A DNA stretch of 64,000 nucleotides from JBPOFY01 sp051252415 (GTDB lineage Bacteria; Verrucomicrobiota; Verrucomicrobiia; Opitutales; Coraliomargaritaceae): the NCBI GenBank assembly GCA_051252415.1, contig JBPOGA010000011.1, forward strand, positions 1-64,000, read 5' to 3'. Shown in pieces: positions 46,366 through 55,236 of this stretch. The first letter of the stretch is position 1. The number at the start of each line of letters is the position of its first letter. The position numbers and the translations under genes were made by a program. The notes under the pieces were generated by a model. It was not told the origin of the DNA. It saw only the letters and a list, made by a program, of their open reading frames with translations, and made no database searches.

Positions 46366-48957
46366 TTACTCCACCTCGAAAGGCGAACGTGCACGGTGCC
46401 CTCTCAGAACTGCAAAGATCTCGCCCAATGTTGGCACTTTCGCACCTCGAGCACGATTTGCGGCTCCGATCTCGAAGGCATGCTTCCACTGGCGACACAA
46501 GACACGCCACGCATGAAAGATACTATTCTTCGGATCATAGATATCCGTCGATTCCGAAGAGACTCCGTTGAGCTCAAGAATTTGTATATTCTCCCCTGCT
46601 GCGAGATCGTCTCCACTGGGAATACGGAGATCGAAACGCCCAAATCCAAACCCTTCATAAGTTGACAGCACTTCATCGAGCTTCTCGCGTAGAGCTTCCG
46701 TCTGGTAGCGGTTACCATCTAGAAAAATCGCACCACGACAATGCGTGCCTAGCTCGACGAGTTGAATGCGGGCTGCCGACGCAGGCACTTCGTATAGACG
46801 CTCACGATTCACCCTCAAATAATGCTTCGCCAAAGCAACCGCGCGAGAATCATCCAAGATCAAGCGTTCAATCGTGCGCTCACCATCACCAATCAACTCG
46901 GGCAGAACTTTCTCTGTAATCGAAAACAAACGACTCTCCTGCTCAGGCAGTCGCATATAGAAAACTCCAAACTCGGCACCCGGTATGAAACGCTGAGCGA
47001 TGACGCGCTCTGGGTTATCTGTCAAATAAGCCACTGCCGCTGCATGAGAATGAATCACCGCCACACCTTCACCACGCTGACCAATATCTGGCTTTAAAAC
47101 AACTGGCCAATCCAAGCTGTAGGATTTCATGAACTCAGAGAGCTCAAGCAATCGATCTTTAACTGTATCCGAGGGATCAATACGTGCCCAGTCAGCCACG
47201 CAACCACTGTCTGCATTCAGCGCTGCCAAGATTTCACTTTTAGATTCTAAAGCGAGTCCACTGGCAGGATACATACCTGGGTTACAAGCCGCCCACACCG
47301 TGACACTACGGTATTTCATAGCCTGCCAAAGGCAGTAGAAGAACACGGGAGTATAAACGGGTAACGCAGGCCAGAACTCCCACTGCGTGAGCCGTATCCA
47401 ACGCCCACGAATCGCACGACGCCCGCGATATGTGAACGATTGCACGAGTAAGTGCACACCAAAGTAAAGAGCGGCAATCCCTAGAGCAACGAGCGGCAAG
47501 ACAACCAAACCAGACTGTTCCCACCAGTGAATTAAGGGCTTCCCGACGAAGAACGCGATGCTCACCAAAATGGGTGTCCAAATCGCTGCCGCCAATCCGA
47601 GCCAGAGACTAAACCGTGGCAGCGGTAGCTTCATCACACCAGCGGTTACATAAGCAATGACACGGCTCCCCGGAATAAAACGGGTCATAAATACAACCTG
47701 CAGACCCTTGCGCGTGTAGGCCTCTTTGAGGCGTAGAAACGAACCGCCGTCACGTGCTTTAGCGATAAATTTTATGCGAAAAGCACGATCCCCGAGCACC
47801 CGACCAATCACATACAAACCAATGTCACTAACAAAGATCCCCACATAACAACCAACGATTGCTGCAGGCAAAGACACCGCACCACCTGCAGCTAAGATGC
47901 CTCCAATAATACAGGCTAAGTCCTCTGAGAAGAACACAAAGGCAAACAATAGAAATGCGATCAAGCAACTCTGCGAATGCGACGGCTCATCGGTTAAGGC
48001 GATTTCTAATGCCGGCTGCTCGGCGCGACCTTGAGATTCCGCACCTGCTCGATTCTTCGCCTGCCCCGACTCTACGTTTGCAATAAAATCCTGAAGCGTA
48101 TTCGCATACTCACTCGTATGACTAAACAGCCCAAGGTGACCACCAGACGTTGCATAAAAGTATGCTTGTGGCAAACGCGCGGCATGCGCCTGTGCGGCTG
48201 CAAAAGGAACAAGACTGTCGTCAACTGCATGTAAGATAAGCGTCGGTTTATCTAATCGATCTAAAATTCCCGCATTACGACGCAGGTCCGTATCCGCAAA
48301 GTTTTGCGCAGTCGATGGCGCAAAGACGGGCTTATCCAAATATCCAAAATGCGGCGTTAACCAGCGAGCCGTCCATAATGTAGAATAGTATGCCGTATAA
48401 ATGGGTTGATTCCAGTCGTAGTCCCCTAGGAGTTCGTGTTCCTGTAAGCCAACACCCGCAATTAGGCTGATACTCTCCGTCCGCGCTGAAACACGGTCCA
48501 CAAATTCGAGCGCCACCGCACTTCCTTGCGAATAGCCAGCAAGGTGAACCGACTCAACCTCGAGTGAATCTAGCCAATTTAAGAGAACCGTCACCTGATG
48601 CTCCGCTGAAAAAGCAGTGAGATTACGGCTCGAATAACCGAGGCCTGGTAAATCTGGAATCAAGATACGGCGATTCGCCCCCATCGCTTCAGCCAAAGGC
48701 AACATGGCTCGTCCAGCCATGGGGTTGCCATGCAATAAGAGTAAAGGTGTGCCTAACTGCTCTGAATTCAAATCACGAAATGCGAGCAACACCCTGCCCT
48801 CTGGCGAAACAGTCGAATCCACCGCAGCGACAAAGACCTTTTGATCTTCCAACGGTGCGAGTTCAAATCCTCGAAACCACCGAATTCCAGTCGAGAGCAG
48901 TAAGGCGACAATCCATAACACTATGAGTCTTCGAAGTCGCATGATTCCAAAAAACAA
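46366..48957 (-). CDS. Alpha/beta hydrolase + DedA membrane domain + ATP-grasp fusion
   Basis: 863 aa in three parts. An N-terminal hydrophobic helix (LIVLWIVALLLSTGIRW) is followed by an alpha/beta hydrolase (about 50-295): LLLLHGNPMAGRAMLPLA, nucleophile motif GYSQGS, LHAVDDSLVP for the acid, GGHLGLF for His. A DedA/VTT domain follows (about 330-510) with FFSEDLACIIGGILA and the VFMTRFIPGSRVIAYVTAG motif. The last third (about 560-830) is an ATP-grasp domain: VVLKPDIGQRGEGVAVI binds ATP, and ILELNGVSSESTDI contains metal ligands. It appears to combine lipid transport across the membrane, a ligase and a hydrolase. The substrate is not known. Confidence 0.8.
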   Translation of the reverse strand: MFFGIMRLRRLIVLWIVALLLSTGIRWFRGFELAPLEDQKVFVAAVDSTVSPEGRVLLAFRDLNSEQLGTPLLLLHGNPMAGRAMLPLAEAMGANRRILIPDLPGLGYSSRNLTAFSAEHQVTVLLNWLDSLEVESVHLAGYSQGSAVALEFVDRVSARTESISLIAGVGLQEHELLGDYDWNQPIYTAYYSTLWTARWLTPHFGYLDKPVFAPSTAQNFADTDLRRNAGILDRLDKPTLILHAVDDSLVPFAAAQAHAARLPQAYFYATSGGHLGLFSHTSEYANTLQDFIANVESGQAKNRAGAESQGRAEQPALEIALTDEPSHSQSCLIAFLLFAFVFFSEDLACIIGGILAAGGAVSLPAAIVGCYVGIFVSDIGLYVIGRVLGDRAFRIKFIAKARDGGSFLRLKEAYTRKGLQVVFMTRFIPGSRVIAYVTAGVMKLPLPRFSLWLGLAAAIWTPILVSIAFFVGKPLIHWWEQSGLVVLPLVALGIAALYFGVHLLVQSFTYRGRRAIRGRWIRLTQWEFWPALPVYTPVFFYCLWQAMKYRSVTVWAACNPGMYPASGLALESKSEILAALNADSGCVADWARIDPSDTVKDRLLELSEFMKSYSLDWPVVLKPDIGQRGEGVAVIHSHAAAVAYLTDNPERVIAQRFIPGAEFGVFYMRLPEQESRLFSITEKVLPELIGDGERTIERLILDDSRAVALAKHYLRVNRERLYEVPASAARIQLVELGTHCRGAIFLDGNRYQTEALREKLDEVLSTYEGFGFGRFDLRIPSGDDLAAGENIQILELNGVSSESTDIYDPKNSIFHAWRVLCRQWKHAFEIGAANRARGAKVPTLGEIFAVLRGHRARSPFEVE

Positions 48958-48964
48958 TAGCCAC

Positions 48965-49693
48965 TTATGACTGTAGCGCTAAACAATGTGCTTCAGCTTC
49001 ACTTAAGATGGGCGGATTACCGCGCACCGTTTGAAACCACATATGCGCATTGTTTGGACCAACAACAATCTCGGTAATCGAATCAGTGGCCGCATCGTCG
49101 CGCACCATTACAGGCCCCAAGGAAGGATCATCGGGATGAAACGAGCCGTGTTTTTCTTTAAGCAAAGCACGTTTACGGCATTGTCCTGCAAACAAATCGA
49201 AACGAAAGGCTTCGCAGTCCTCACGGCGAAAAGAAGATGATGTCAGCACGTGCAGTCCGCCTTCGCCCGTCAGAGATATACTGGACTGTTTCTTACCATC
49301 CCATTCTCGGGCAATGGGCCCATCGCCCCGCCCAAAAGCAAATAAGAGAAAGCCCGGATAAATTGATACATCCATTTGCTCCAATGCTGACATACAATCG
49401 TGCGCGGTGACACATTGATCAAGTAAATCGATCACCAGTTTACCGCGACTACGCTGACCTTGTAGGCGCTCTTGAAAAAAAGGATAGTTGTTTAATAAGG
49501 CCACGATCAGGCCATGCTCATTGACGCCAACCCAGGTGCCGCCGGCATCAGGATCTCGTGGCATTAAAATAGAACACCCGGATGCACCGCTGACGACACG
49601 GGGCTTCTCACCGTGAGCACGCGTGCGTTTCTCATCACGGTTAAAGAGAATGCCCCGTTCGGTATCAGCGGCCCACCAACTAAGTGTGCACAT
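48965..49693 (-). CDS. NRDE family protein (TANGO2-like)
   Basis: 242 aa. The family start MCTLSWW with Cys2 (the candidate N-terminal nucleophile), then FNRDEKRTRAHGEKPRV (the NRDE motif itself), then GGTWVGVNEHGLIVALLNN are characteristic. The family may have an Ntn-hydrolase-like fold, but its function is unclear in bacteria. It lies 6 bp after the DinB-like gene and 7 bp before the three-domain fusion gene on the same strand, so it may be co-transcribed with both. Confidence 0.88.
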   Translation of the reverse strand: MCTLSWWAADTERGILFNRDEKRTRAHGEKPRVVSGASGCSILMPRDPDAGGTWVGVNEHGLIVALLNNYPFFQERLQGQRSRGKLVIDLLDQCVTAHDCMSALEQMDVSIYPGFLLFAFGRGDGPIAREWDGKKQSSISLTGEGGLHVLTSSSFRREDCEAFRFDLFAGQCRKRALLKEKHGSFHPDDPSLGPVMVRDDAATDSITEIVVGPNNAHMWFQTVRGNPPILSEAEAHCLALQS

Positions 49694-49699
49694 CGTGGT

Positions 49700-50245
49700 T
49701 TAAGAAGAGGCAGGACGACATTTGTCCTCATGCCGTTGTGTCGATGGAGCCACGCCAAAACTTGCCGGAAGGTCTAAACCATGCGCATGCACCATCATCG
49801 CGATAATGGCATTATGATGCACGGTGTGCCCCAATAAAAATTGTAATTCACGGCCAATGGAACTCGCTAGCCATTCGCATGTGTCGATACCCGCTTCACT
49901 TTCTTCACGCACTTGAATACTCACCCCTTCAGCACTACGAAGCGCTTCGAGTCTTTTAATATAGCCATTCAATGCTGCGCGTGCGATCTCTGGTGAAGCC
50001 TCGATCATCGTATTACGACTACGATTCTCGTAATCGATTTTCCCAATCTCCAATCCAATAAAGAAAGCTTCAAAGTGATCTAAATTGTGACGTAGGTGCA
50101 TTCCAACACTGCTCGAATACGGTGCATTGCTGGACGCTGTGTAGGTTTCCTCAGAGAGGATTTCCAGTAAGTCCAACTCTTGCTGCAAAGCAGTGAGGAC
50201 GGCATCTATAAGTGAATCAAATCGCATAAGCATCAATGTTTTCAA
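49700..50245 (-). CDS. DinB-like four-helix protein
   Basis: 181 aa. Helical throughout, with His residues in HLRHNLDHFEAFF and in LLGHTVHHNAIIAM positioned as the metal-binding histidines of DinB/YfiT-type proteins. The middle helix contains YIKRLEALRSAEG. The family acts as thiol-dependent transferases or has no known role. The start may be at the seventh residue (50227) instead. It belongs to the run of minus-strand genes from pgsA down to the fusion gene at 46366. Confidence 0.7.
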   Translation of the reverse strand: MKTLMLMRFDSLIDAVLTALQQELDLLEILSEETYTASSNAPYSSSVGMHLRHNLDHFEAFFIGLEIGKIDYENRSRNTMIEASPEIARAALNGYIKRLEALRSAEGVSIQVREESEAGIDTCEWLASSIGRELQFLLGHTVHHNAIIAMMVHAHGLDLPASFGVAPSTQRHEDKCRPASS

Positions 50246-50278
50246 TAAGACAACCTTCAGCCATGTTTATTCCAATAA

Positions 50279-50812
50279 TTAAAAAACGAACACTAATAAT
50301 AGGTGCAACACGATGCACGAAGCAACGCCAGCAGCCAAATCATCCACCACACAACCTAAACCTCCAGGCAGATTTTGAAGCTTTGAAATGCCTAATGGCT
50401 TAAAAATATCAAACACACGAAACAGCGCAAAACCCGCGAGTAAGACAGGCCAGCCACCATGTTGAGCAATCAGGCCATTATAACCGCCCATACCAAAGAA
50501 TACCAAAGGAACTGCGACAAATTCATCTAGAATAATCATCCCAGGATCACGCATTTGGAGACGGCGTTCAGCTGCATCACAAATACCAATGGCGAGATAA
50601 ATCCAAAGCGCCGCGAGTATTAAGTAGCCAAGAAATGAGGCGTGGTGAAACATCACGGCATACAAAGCGATGCCTGCCACACTACCGACTGTCCCTGGGG
50701 CCTTCTTAACCAGACCTAAAGGCCCCAATGTCGCCATTCCGACGATGAGTGGTGTCGAAATCCCTGATGTCCAGGGGAAGTATCGTTGAAAAAAGTTATT
50801 TGGAAGTGCCAT
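50279..50812 (-). CDS. pgpA: Phosphatidylglycerophosphatase A
   Basis: 177 aa. It removes phosphate from phosphatidylglycerol phosphate in the membrane. Family motifs include GLVKKAPGTVGSVAGI near the N-terminus, MIILDEFVAVPLVFF with the catalytic Asp-Glu, FRVFDIFKPLG and GGLGCVVDDLAAGV. Several transmembrane helices are evident. Its start overlaps the end of pgsA by 17 bp, so the two successive steps of phosphatidylglycerol synthesis are translationally coupled. Confidence 0.94.
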   Translation of the reverse strand: MALPNNFFQRYFPWTSGISTPLIVGMATLGPLGLVKKAPGTVGSVAGIALYAVMFHHASFLGYLILAALWIYLAIGICDAAERRLQMRDPGMIILDEFVAVPLVFFGMGGYNGLIAQHGGWPVLLAGFALFRVFDIFKPLGISKLQNLPGGLGCVVDDLAAGVASCIVLHLLLVFVF

Positions 50813-51398
50813 CGTTCTCTCCTGTAAAAATTGACCAGTATTTAACCATATACATCGTTCCAGAGGAAACTGTGAGTAGAGTCGCGATCACAAAGAAGCT
50901 CAGGCCGCCCCAGTGGAGCACATTGCCGACAATCTCTGGAAACAAATTTGGGAAATCATTTCGAATCGCAATCGCTAGCAGTAGTAGGATCGCAGAGACC
51001 ATTTGCGTCGCGGTCTTATGCTTACCTGATTTTTCAGCACCCAATACAATGCCGGAACTCGCCGCTACGAGGCGTAATCCTGTGATTAAGAATTCGCGGC
51101 TCAAAATTAGAAGCAAAAGAAACAAGAACCACATGCCTGGTAGAATGCCGAGGGCCACGAAACTGATAAATAAACCGACCATAAACACTTTGTCTGTAAG
51201 TGCATCCATCAGTTTACCAAAATTGGAAACTAAGCCCTGCTTGCGAGCGTAGTAACCATCCGCCCAATCAGTGAGTGCACCAATTACAAATAAAACAAAA
51301 GCGACCGTGCTCGCCCCCGTAAATGGCGCATAAAGAAAAGCCACGACGGCAAAAATAATCGGGATTCGAGAAAGTGTTAGTAAATTTGGAAGATTCAC
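50796..51398 (-). CDS. pgsA: CDP-diacylglycerol--glycerol-3-phosphate 3-phosphatidyltransferase
   Basis: 200 aa, with the CDP-alcohol phosphotransferase motif DWADGYYARKQGLVSNFGKLMDALTDK (read as D-G-x2-A-R-x8-G-x3-D-x3-D). The start MNLPNLLTLSRI is typical of PgsA. Four or more membrane helices follow. It makes phosphatidylglycerol phosphate, which the overlapping pgpA product dephosphorylates. Confidence 0.95.
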   Translation of the reverse strand: MNLPNLLTLSRIPIIFAVVAFLYAPFTGASTVAFVLFVIGALTDWADGYYARKQGLVSNFGKLMDALTDKVFMVGLFISFVALGILPGMWFLFLLLLILSREFLITGLRLVAASSGIVLGAEKSGKHKTATQMVSAILLLLAIAIRNDFPNLFPEIVGNVLHWGGLSFFVIATLLTVSSGTMYMVKYWSIFTGENDGTSK

Positions 51399-51720
51399 CC
51401 CAATAGGCTGGCAATAGAATCGCTGACGGGCTAGCTCAAAATAATGCCAATATAAAGCGCATACTAATGGGTATCTCAGGAAACCTACAATTGGATAACT
51501 GCAGTGAAAATTTTAAATCACTGAAGGAGAGGGTTTACCCCTCGACCCGCATAAGTATAAAGCTCGGAGGTCGAGGGATAAACCCTCTCCTACGTAATCA
51601 GTGGCGATTCGAATGGTGACGCGGTTTTCAGAGGTGCACTAAAATGCTTAACTAAGGTGAATCCTTTGTTTTGACTCTACCAGATCCACACGCACACTAT
51701 TGCATCGTCTACCTCATTTC
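51399..51720. other. Intergenic region with a long inverted repeat and a weak promoter
   Basis: The only structured element is the family D inverted repeat (51525-51591). A possible promoter before the next gene is TTGACT at 51671-51676 with CACTAT 18 bp further on, which is a weak match. No ORF of note. Confidence 0.5.
51525..51591. repeat. Palindrome family D, 23-bp arms
   Basis: AGGAGAGGGTTTACCCCTCG on the left and CGAGGGATAAACCCTCTCCT on the right pair at 22 of 23 positions, with a 21-nt loop. One copy only is in the window. Without a T-run it is an unlikely terminator. Confidence 0.85.
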
Positions 51721-53319
51721 ATGAAAGCAATCATCTGGGGCTCTTGTGGCTCATTACCCTCTCCTGCATCCTCTCAAGTCATTCGACAAAAGGTTAAGGA
51801 TGCCCTGTGGATGGCACGGAACAGGCGATTCAAAAGCGAAGCAGCGGTCGAAGCGTATCTAGACAAGTTGCCCCACAGCACGCACGGCACCTACAAAGCA
51901 AATACCTCTTGCGTGCAGATTGAGGCTGGAACGAACGATGCCATAATATGCGATGCGGGCACGGGGCTGCGTGACTATTCTTTGACGATTCCTGCGGATA
52001 GTCCGCCGCGCACCTACCATATTTTTGTGTCTCACCTGCATTGGGATCACATTCAGGGATTCCCTTTCTTTGCTCCTGCATATTTGCCGGGCAATCGCAT
52101 TATTTTTCACGGGTTCCACTCCACGATAGAACAGACCATTCGCGACCAAATGAATGCCCCCTGTTTCCCTGTGCCCTTCGAAGCGATGCAAGCCGACATC
52201 GAATTTGATATACGTGAAGACGGTTCGACTTTCGATGTTGAGGACGTGCATGTGCGCACCATCCATCAACAACACCCAGGAGATTCGTGGGGCTATCGTT
52301 TCGAACAATCAGGCAAGGCCATTATATATTCTTCCGACTCAGAGCACGGCGCCGAGGCTCAACAAGAGAACTACCCTTTCATCGATTTCTTTAAATCTGC
52401 TGATGTGCTTATTTTTGATGGGCAATACACATTAGAAGAAGCTCAAAACGCTAAACGACATTGGGGCCATTCCGATCATATTACTGGAATCGAATTGGCC
52501 GCACGCGCGGAAGTGAAGCAACTTGTGATTTCACACCACGAACCCGCATATAGTGATGGCGAGATCGAAGCTATCAGCAAAGAAGCAACTGAATATCGAT
52601 CACGCTATAATGCGGAGATACGACCCGGAGCCTCTGAGATTTTCCCAAAAACAGTCACACTCGCATACGATGGACTTACCCTTGATGCCAAGCTTATACA
52701 AACTGATCATCAAATGACCGATTCATCGGCTCCTACAAAAAGTATTTCAAAAGCAGAAATTAACGATCTACCGCTGATTAGCTGGGAAGGCCCCATCAAA
52801 CTACTCGAAACTGAAGAGGAAATGATTGAGGCGGTCGAACAACTTAAAAATGAGACGCATCTCGGCTTCGATACCGAAACACGTCCGACTTTCAAAAAAG
52901 GCGAATACTACCCCCCTGCACTGATTCAACTCGGCACCGCAGATTGCGTCTACCTATTTCGCATTAGCAAAATCAAGACGTTCAAACCACTACTGCCGAT
53001 TCTGGAGTCACCAAATATTTTAAAAACAGGCGTAGCGATCAAAGACGACGTAAAGGAACTTCGCGCGATGGAGGCATTCGAGCCTGCAGGCTTTGTCGAA
53101 GTTGCGGACCTCACACAAAAGCTCGGCTATTCCAATAAAGGCCTACGGCCACTCGCAGGACTCTTACTCGGCGGCCGGATCAGCAAAGCCGCACAAGTGT
53201 CGAATTGGGCAAAACAAGAACTCGACGAGAAACAAATTCGCTATGCAGCGACCGATGCATGGATCAGTCGTGATATTTATTGTAAAGCGATGGAAGAAGC
53301 AGCCTCTCCTAAACTGTAA
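51721..53319 (+). CDS. Metallo-beta-lactamase-fold hydrolase fused to a DEDDy 3'-5' exonuclease
   Basis: 532 aa from ATG 51721 (a TTG 21 bp upstream is less likely). The first 330 residues are an MBL-fold hydrolase with the metal motif SHLHWDHIQGF (near 104-114), HQQHPGD (near 182), DSEH, and GHSDH (near 250), resembling phosphodiesterase or RNase Z relatives. The last 200 residues are a DEDDy exonuclease of the RNase D/WRN type: GFDTETRP (near 383), AIKDDVKEL (near 442) and YAATDAW (near 509) supply all four acidic residues and the Tyr. A linker of about 40 residues joins them. It may process or degrade RNA ends with two different nuclease centres. Such a fusion is unfamiliar to me. Confidence 0.82.
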   Translation: MKAIIWGSCGSLPSPASSQVIRQKVKDALWMARNRRFKSEAAVEAYLDKLPHSTHGTYKANTSCVQIEAGTNDAIICDAGTGLRDYSLTIPADSPPRTYHIFVSHLHWDHIQGFPFFAPAYLPGNRIIFHGFHSTIEQTIRDQMNAPCFPVPFEAMQADIEFDIREDGSTFDVEDVHVRTIHQQHPGDSWGYRFEQSGKAIIYSSDSEHGAEAQQENYPFIDFFKSADVLIFDGQYTLEEAQNAKRHWGHSDHITGIELAARAEVKQLVISHHEPAYSDGEIEAISKEATEYRSRYNAEIRPGASEIFPKTVTLAYDGLTLDAKLIQTDHQMTDSSAPTKSISKAEINDLPLISWEGPIKLLETEEEMIEAVEQLKNETHLGFDTETRPTFKKGEYYPPALIQLGTADCVYLFRISKIKTFKPLLPILESPNILKTGVAIKDDVKELRAMEAFEPAGFVEVADLTQKLGYSNKGLRPLAGLLLGGRISKAAQVSNWAKQELDEKQIRYAATDAWISRDIYCKAMEEAASPKL

Positions 53320-53394
53320 GATTCAGTAAGCTAGCCGCAATAAAACTGGATCTGTTGCCTAAAAAAATAAAGCATAATTGTTTTGAGAGCCTGC

Positions 53395-53424
53395 TTGACA
53401 TTGATCGTGTCGCCTCTCTTATTT
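53395..53424 (+). promoter_or_regulatory. Promoter of tRNA-Val
   Basis: A perfect -35 TTGACA (53395-53400), then 18 bp, then a -10-like TTATTT (53419-53424) lie about 20 bp before the tRNA gene. The -10 box is weak. Confidence 0.55.
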
Positions 53425-53442
53425 TCCACCTTCTCATGTGAA

Positions 53443-53519
53443 GGGCGCGTAACTCAGTTGGTTAGAGTGCCACCATGACATGGTGGAAGTCGTGGGTTCG
53501 AGTCCCTCCGCGCCTACCA
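53443..53519 (+). tRNA. tRNA-Val(GAC)
   Basis: The acceptor stem GGGCGCG pairs with CGCGCCT (one G-U). The anticodon arm CCACC-ATGACAT-GGTGG has anticodon GAC. The T-arm is GGGTTCGAGTCCC. The 3' end encodes CCA (positions 53517-53519). Confidence 0.95.
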
Positions 53520-53549
53520 CATGAGAGACAACCCCAAATACGGGGACAG

Positions 53550-53585
53550 AAAGCCCGACCATCAACTATTGAAGTCGGGCTTTTT
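53550..53585 (+). terminator. Rho-independent terminator after tRNA-Val
   Basis: AAAGCCCGAC, a 14-nt loop and GTCGGGCTTTTT form a hairpin with five T, 30 bp after the tRNA. Confidence 0.9.
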
Positions 53586-53641
53586 GCTACCTGCGATTGT
53601 TGCTTGAAGATGTCTGAAAGCCTGCGACCCTCACTTCATAT

Positions 53642-54445
53642 ATGGAAATTGTGCGTATTCAACAGGCTGATGGCAGCATTCACTACGGTAGCGAAGTCGG
53701 TAATCGTGTATTTCGAATCGAGGGCGACCTCTTGGGTGAGTTTCATCAGACCGACGAGCTCCTTCAGCCCGTCAAGCGCCTCGCGCCAATCCAGCCGTCA
53801 GCCATTTTCTGCATTGGCCTAAACTACCGAGAACATGCGAATGAAATGGGTAGTGAAATTCCAGAGCACCCAGTGGTCTTTATGAAAAACCCGGCAGCGG
53901 TGCAGCATCCTGATAGCCCGATCCTGCTGCCACGGCACTTACATAGCGATCAAGTCGACTACGAGGCGGAGTTGGCCGTCGTTATCGGCAAGACCTGCAA
54001 GAACGTCTCCGCCGATGACGCGCTCGACTATGTGCTCGGCTACACCTGCGCAAACGATGTGAGTGCACGCGATTGGCAGAAGTTTCACGGCGGCGGTCAA
54101 TGGATTAAGGGCAAGAGCTTCGACAGCTTTTGCCCACTCGGGCCGATTCTGGTGACTGCAGACCAAATCCCAAACCCACAAATCCTACCCATTCGCGGCA
54201 TACTCAATAGTGACATCCGCCAAGAGTCTTGGACTGGTGATATGATTTTTACCGTCGCAGAGATCATCTCCTTTCTCAGTGGCAGCACCACCCTTCTACC
54301 AGGCACCGTGATTCTGACTGGCACACCTCCCGGTGTCGGCACGGCAGCCAAACCGCCTCGTTTTCTCAAACAAGGCGATATTTTCACAGTCGAAATCACT
54401 GGGATCGGCAGCCTGCGCAACTCAGTAGAAGCGGAACAAATCTAA
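53642..54445 (+). CDS. Fumarylacetoacetate hydrolase (FAH) family protein
   Basis: 267 aa. Metal-binding and catalytic blocks are GLNYREHANEMG (His-Glu), DYEAELAVVIGK (the two Glu) and the later NDVSARDWQKFHGGGQWIKGKSFDSFCPLGP. The C-terminal GTVILTGTPPGVG is also conserved. Members hydrolyse or decarboxylate acylpyruvates and related compounds in aromatic or sugar-acid catabolism, so the substrate remains open (fucose breakdown via 2,4-diketo-3-deoxy-L-fuconate is one possibility). It starts soon after the tRNA-Val terminator and precedes the pseudouridine synthase by 5 bp. Confidence 0.9.
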   Translation: MEIVRIQQADGSIHYGSEVGNRVFRIEGDLLGEFHQTDELLQPVKRLAPIQPSAIFCIGLNYREHANEMGSEIPEHPVVFMKNPAAVQHPDSPILLPRHLHSDQVDYEAELAVVIGKTCKNVSADDALDYVLGYTCANDVSARDWQKFHGGGQWIKGKSFDSFCPLGPILVTADQIPNPQILPIRGILNSDIRQESWTGDMIFTVAEIISFLSGSTTLLPGTVILTGTPPGVGTAAKPPRFLKQGDIFTVEITGIGSLRNSVEAEQI

Positions 54446-54450
54446 GTCGT

Positions 54451-55143
54451 ATGCGCTCGCTTGATATTGAGCCCTACATCCTCTCGCAGAGTGAAGGCCT
54501 CTATATTATTAACAAACCGCCAAGTTGGCCCACGACTGGGCGCACCCTCGATGACGACGATTGCATTCAGTTTCATCTTATCAAGCACCACGGCGGAATG
54601 GTCTGGTCACTACATCAACTCGACGCCGACACAACAGGGCTCTGTTTTTTCACGACCCGTAAAGACTGGGTGCAACCAATTAAGGAACTCTGGAGCCACC
54701 CCGAGACACATAAGGAATATTTAGCAATCATCCACGGTGCTCCAAACTGGACTGAATTCGAAGTCGATGCCCCGATAGGAAAAAATGATGTAGGCCAACT
54801 CGGCGTGCATCCGAAAGGGAAGCCCGCACGCAGCCGCCTCGAAGTAATTGATTCTCAGAACGGCTTTAGCCTACTACGTGTGCATTTATTTACCGGTCGC
54901 ACACACCAGATCCGCATTCACTTGCAGCACCTCGGGTATTCCCTCGTCGGTGAAGAGTGGTATCGTGCAGAACCTTGCACCTTACATCCACGCCAAGCGC
55001 TCCACGCATACCGTATACAACTGCCAGATGATTCGCGATTTGAAGCGAACAGCTTTACTGCTCCACTACCGGAAGACCTTAGGCAGTTAGCGAGCCAGCT
55101 GAAGCTTTCGATTAAGAAGCTGCCGCCTCGGTCTCAAGAATGA
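54451..55143 (+). CDS. RNA pseudouridine synthase, RluA family
   Basis: 230 aa. The catalytic Asp motif reads HQLDADTTGL; the family consensus is HRLDkdTSGL, so the Arg after His is Gln here and the Lys is Ala, but the Asp is retained. FTGRTHQIRIHLQHLGYSLVGEEWY is the usual second conserved block. There is no S4 domain. It isomerises uridine in rRNA or tRNA. The target cannot be read from the sequence. It overlaps nothing and lies 5 bp downstream of the FAH gene. Confidence 0.85.
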   Translation: MRSLDIEPYILSQSEGLYIINKPPSWPTTGRTLDDDDCIQFHLIKHHGGMVWSLHQLDADTTGLCFFTTRKDWVQPIKELWSHPETHKEYLAIIHGAPNWTEFEVDAPIGKNDVGQLGVHPKGKPARSRLEVIDSQNGFSLLRVHLFTGRTHQIRIHLQHLGYSLVGEEWYRAEPCTLHPRQALHAYRIQLPDDSRFEANSFTAPLPEDLRQLASQLKLSIKKLPPRSQE

Positions 55144-55211
55144 GGTTTCAGTTTATACTCCGCGCACATGATTCCCGTTCTTATCGTGTCAATTTTCGAA
55201 AATTTCCATGC

Positions 55212-55234
55212 CCTGAGGTATAAATACACTCAGG
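55212..55234. terminator. Possible bidirectional hairpin between convergent genes
   Basis: CCTGAG...CTCAGG with an inner GTAT/ATAC stem. It has no T-run on either side, so assignment as terminator is tentative. It sits in the 90-bp gap between converging genes. Confidence 0.3.
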
Positions 55235-55236
55235 AG

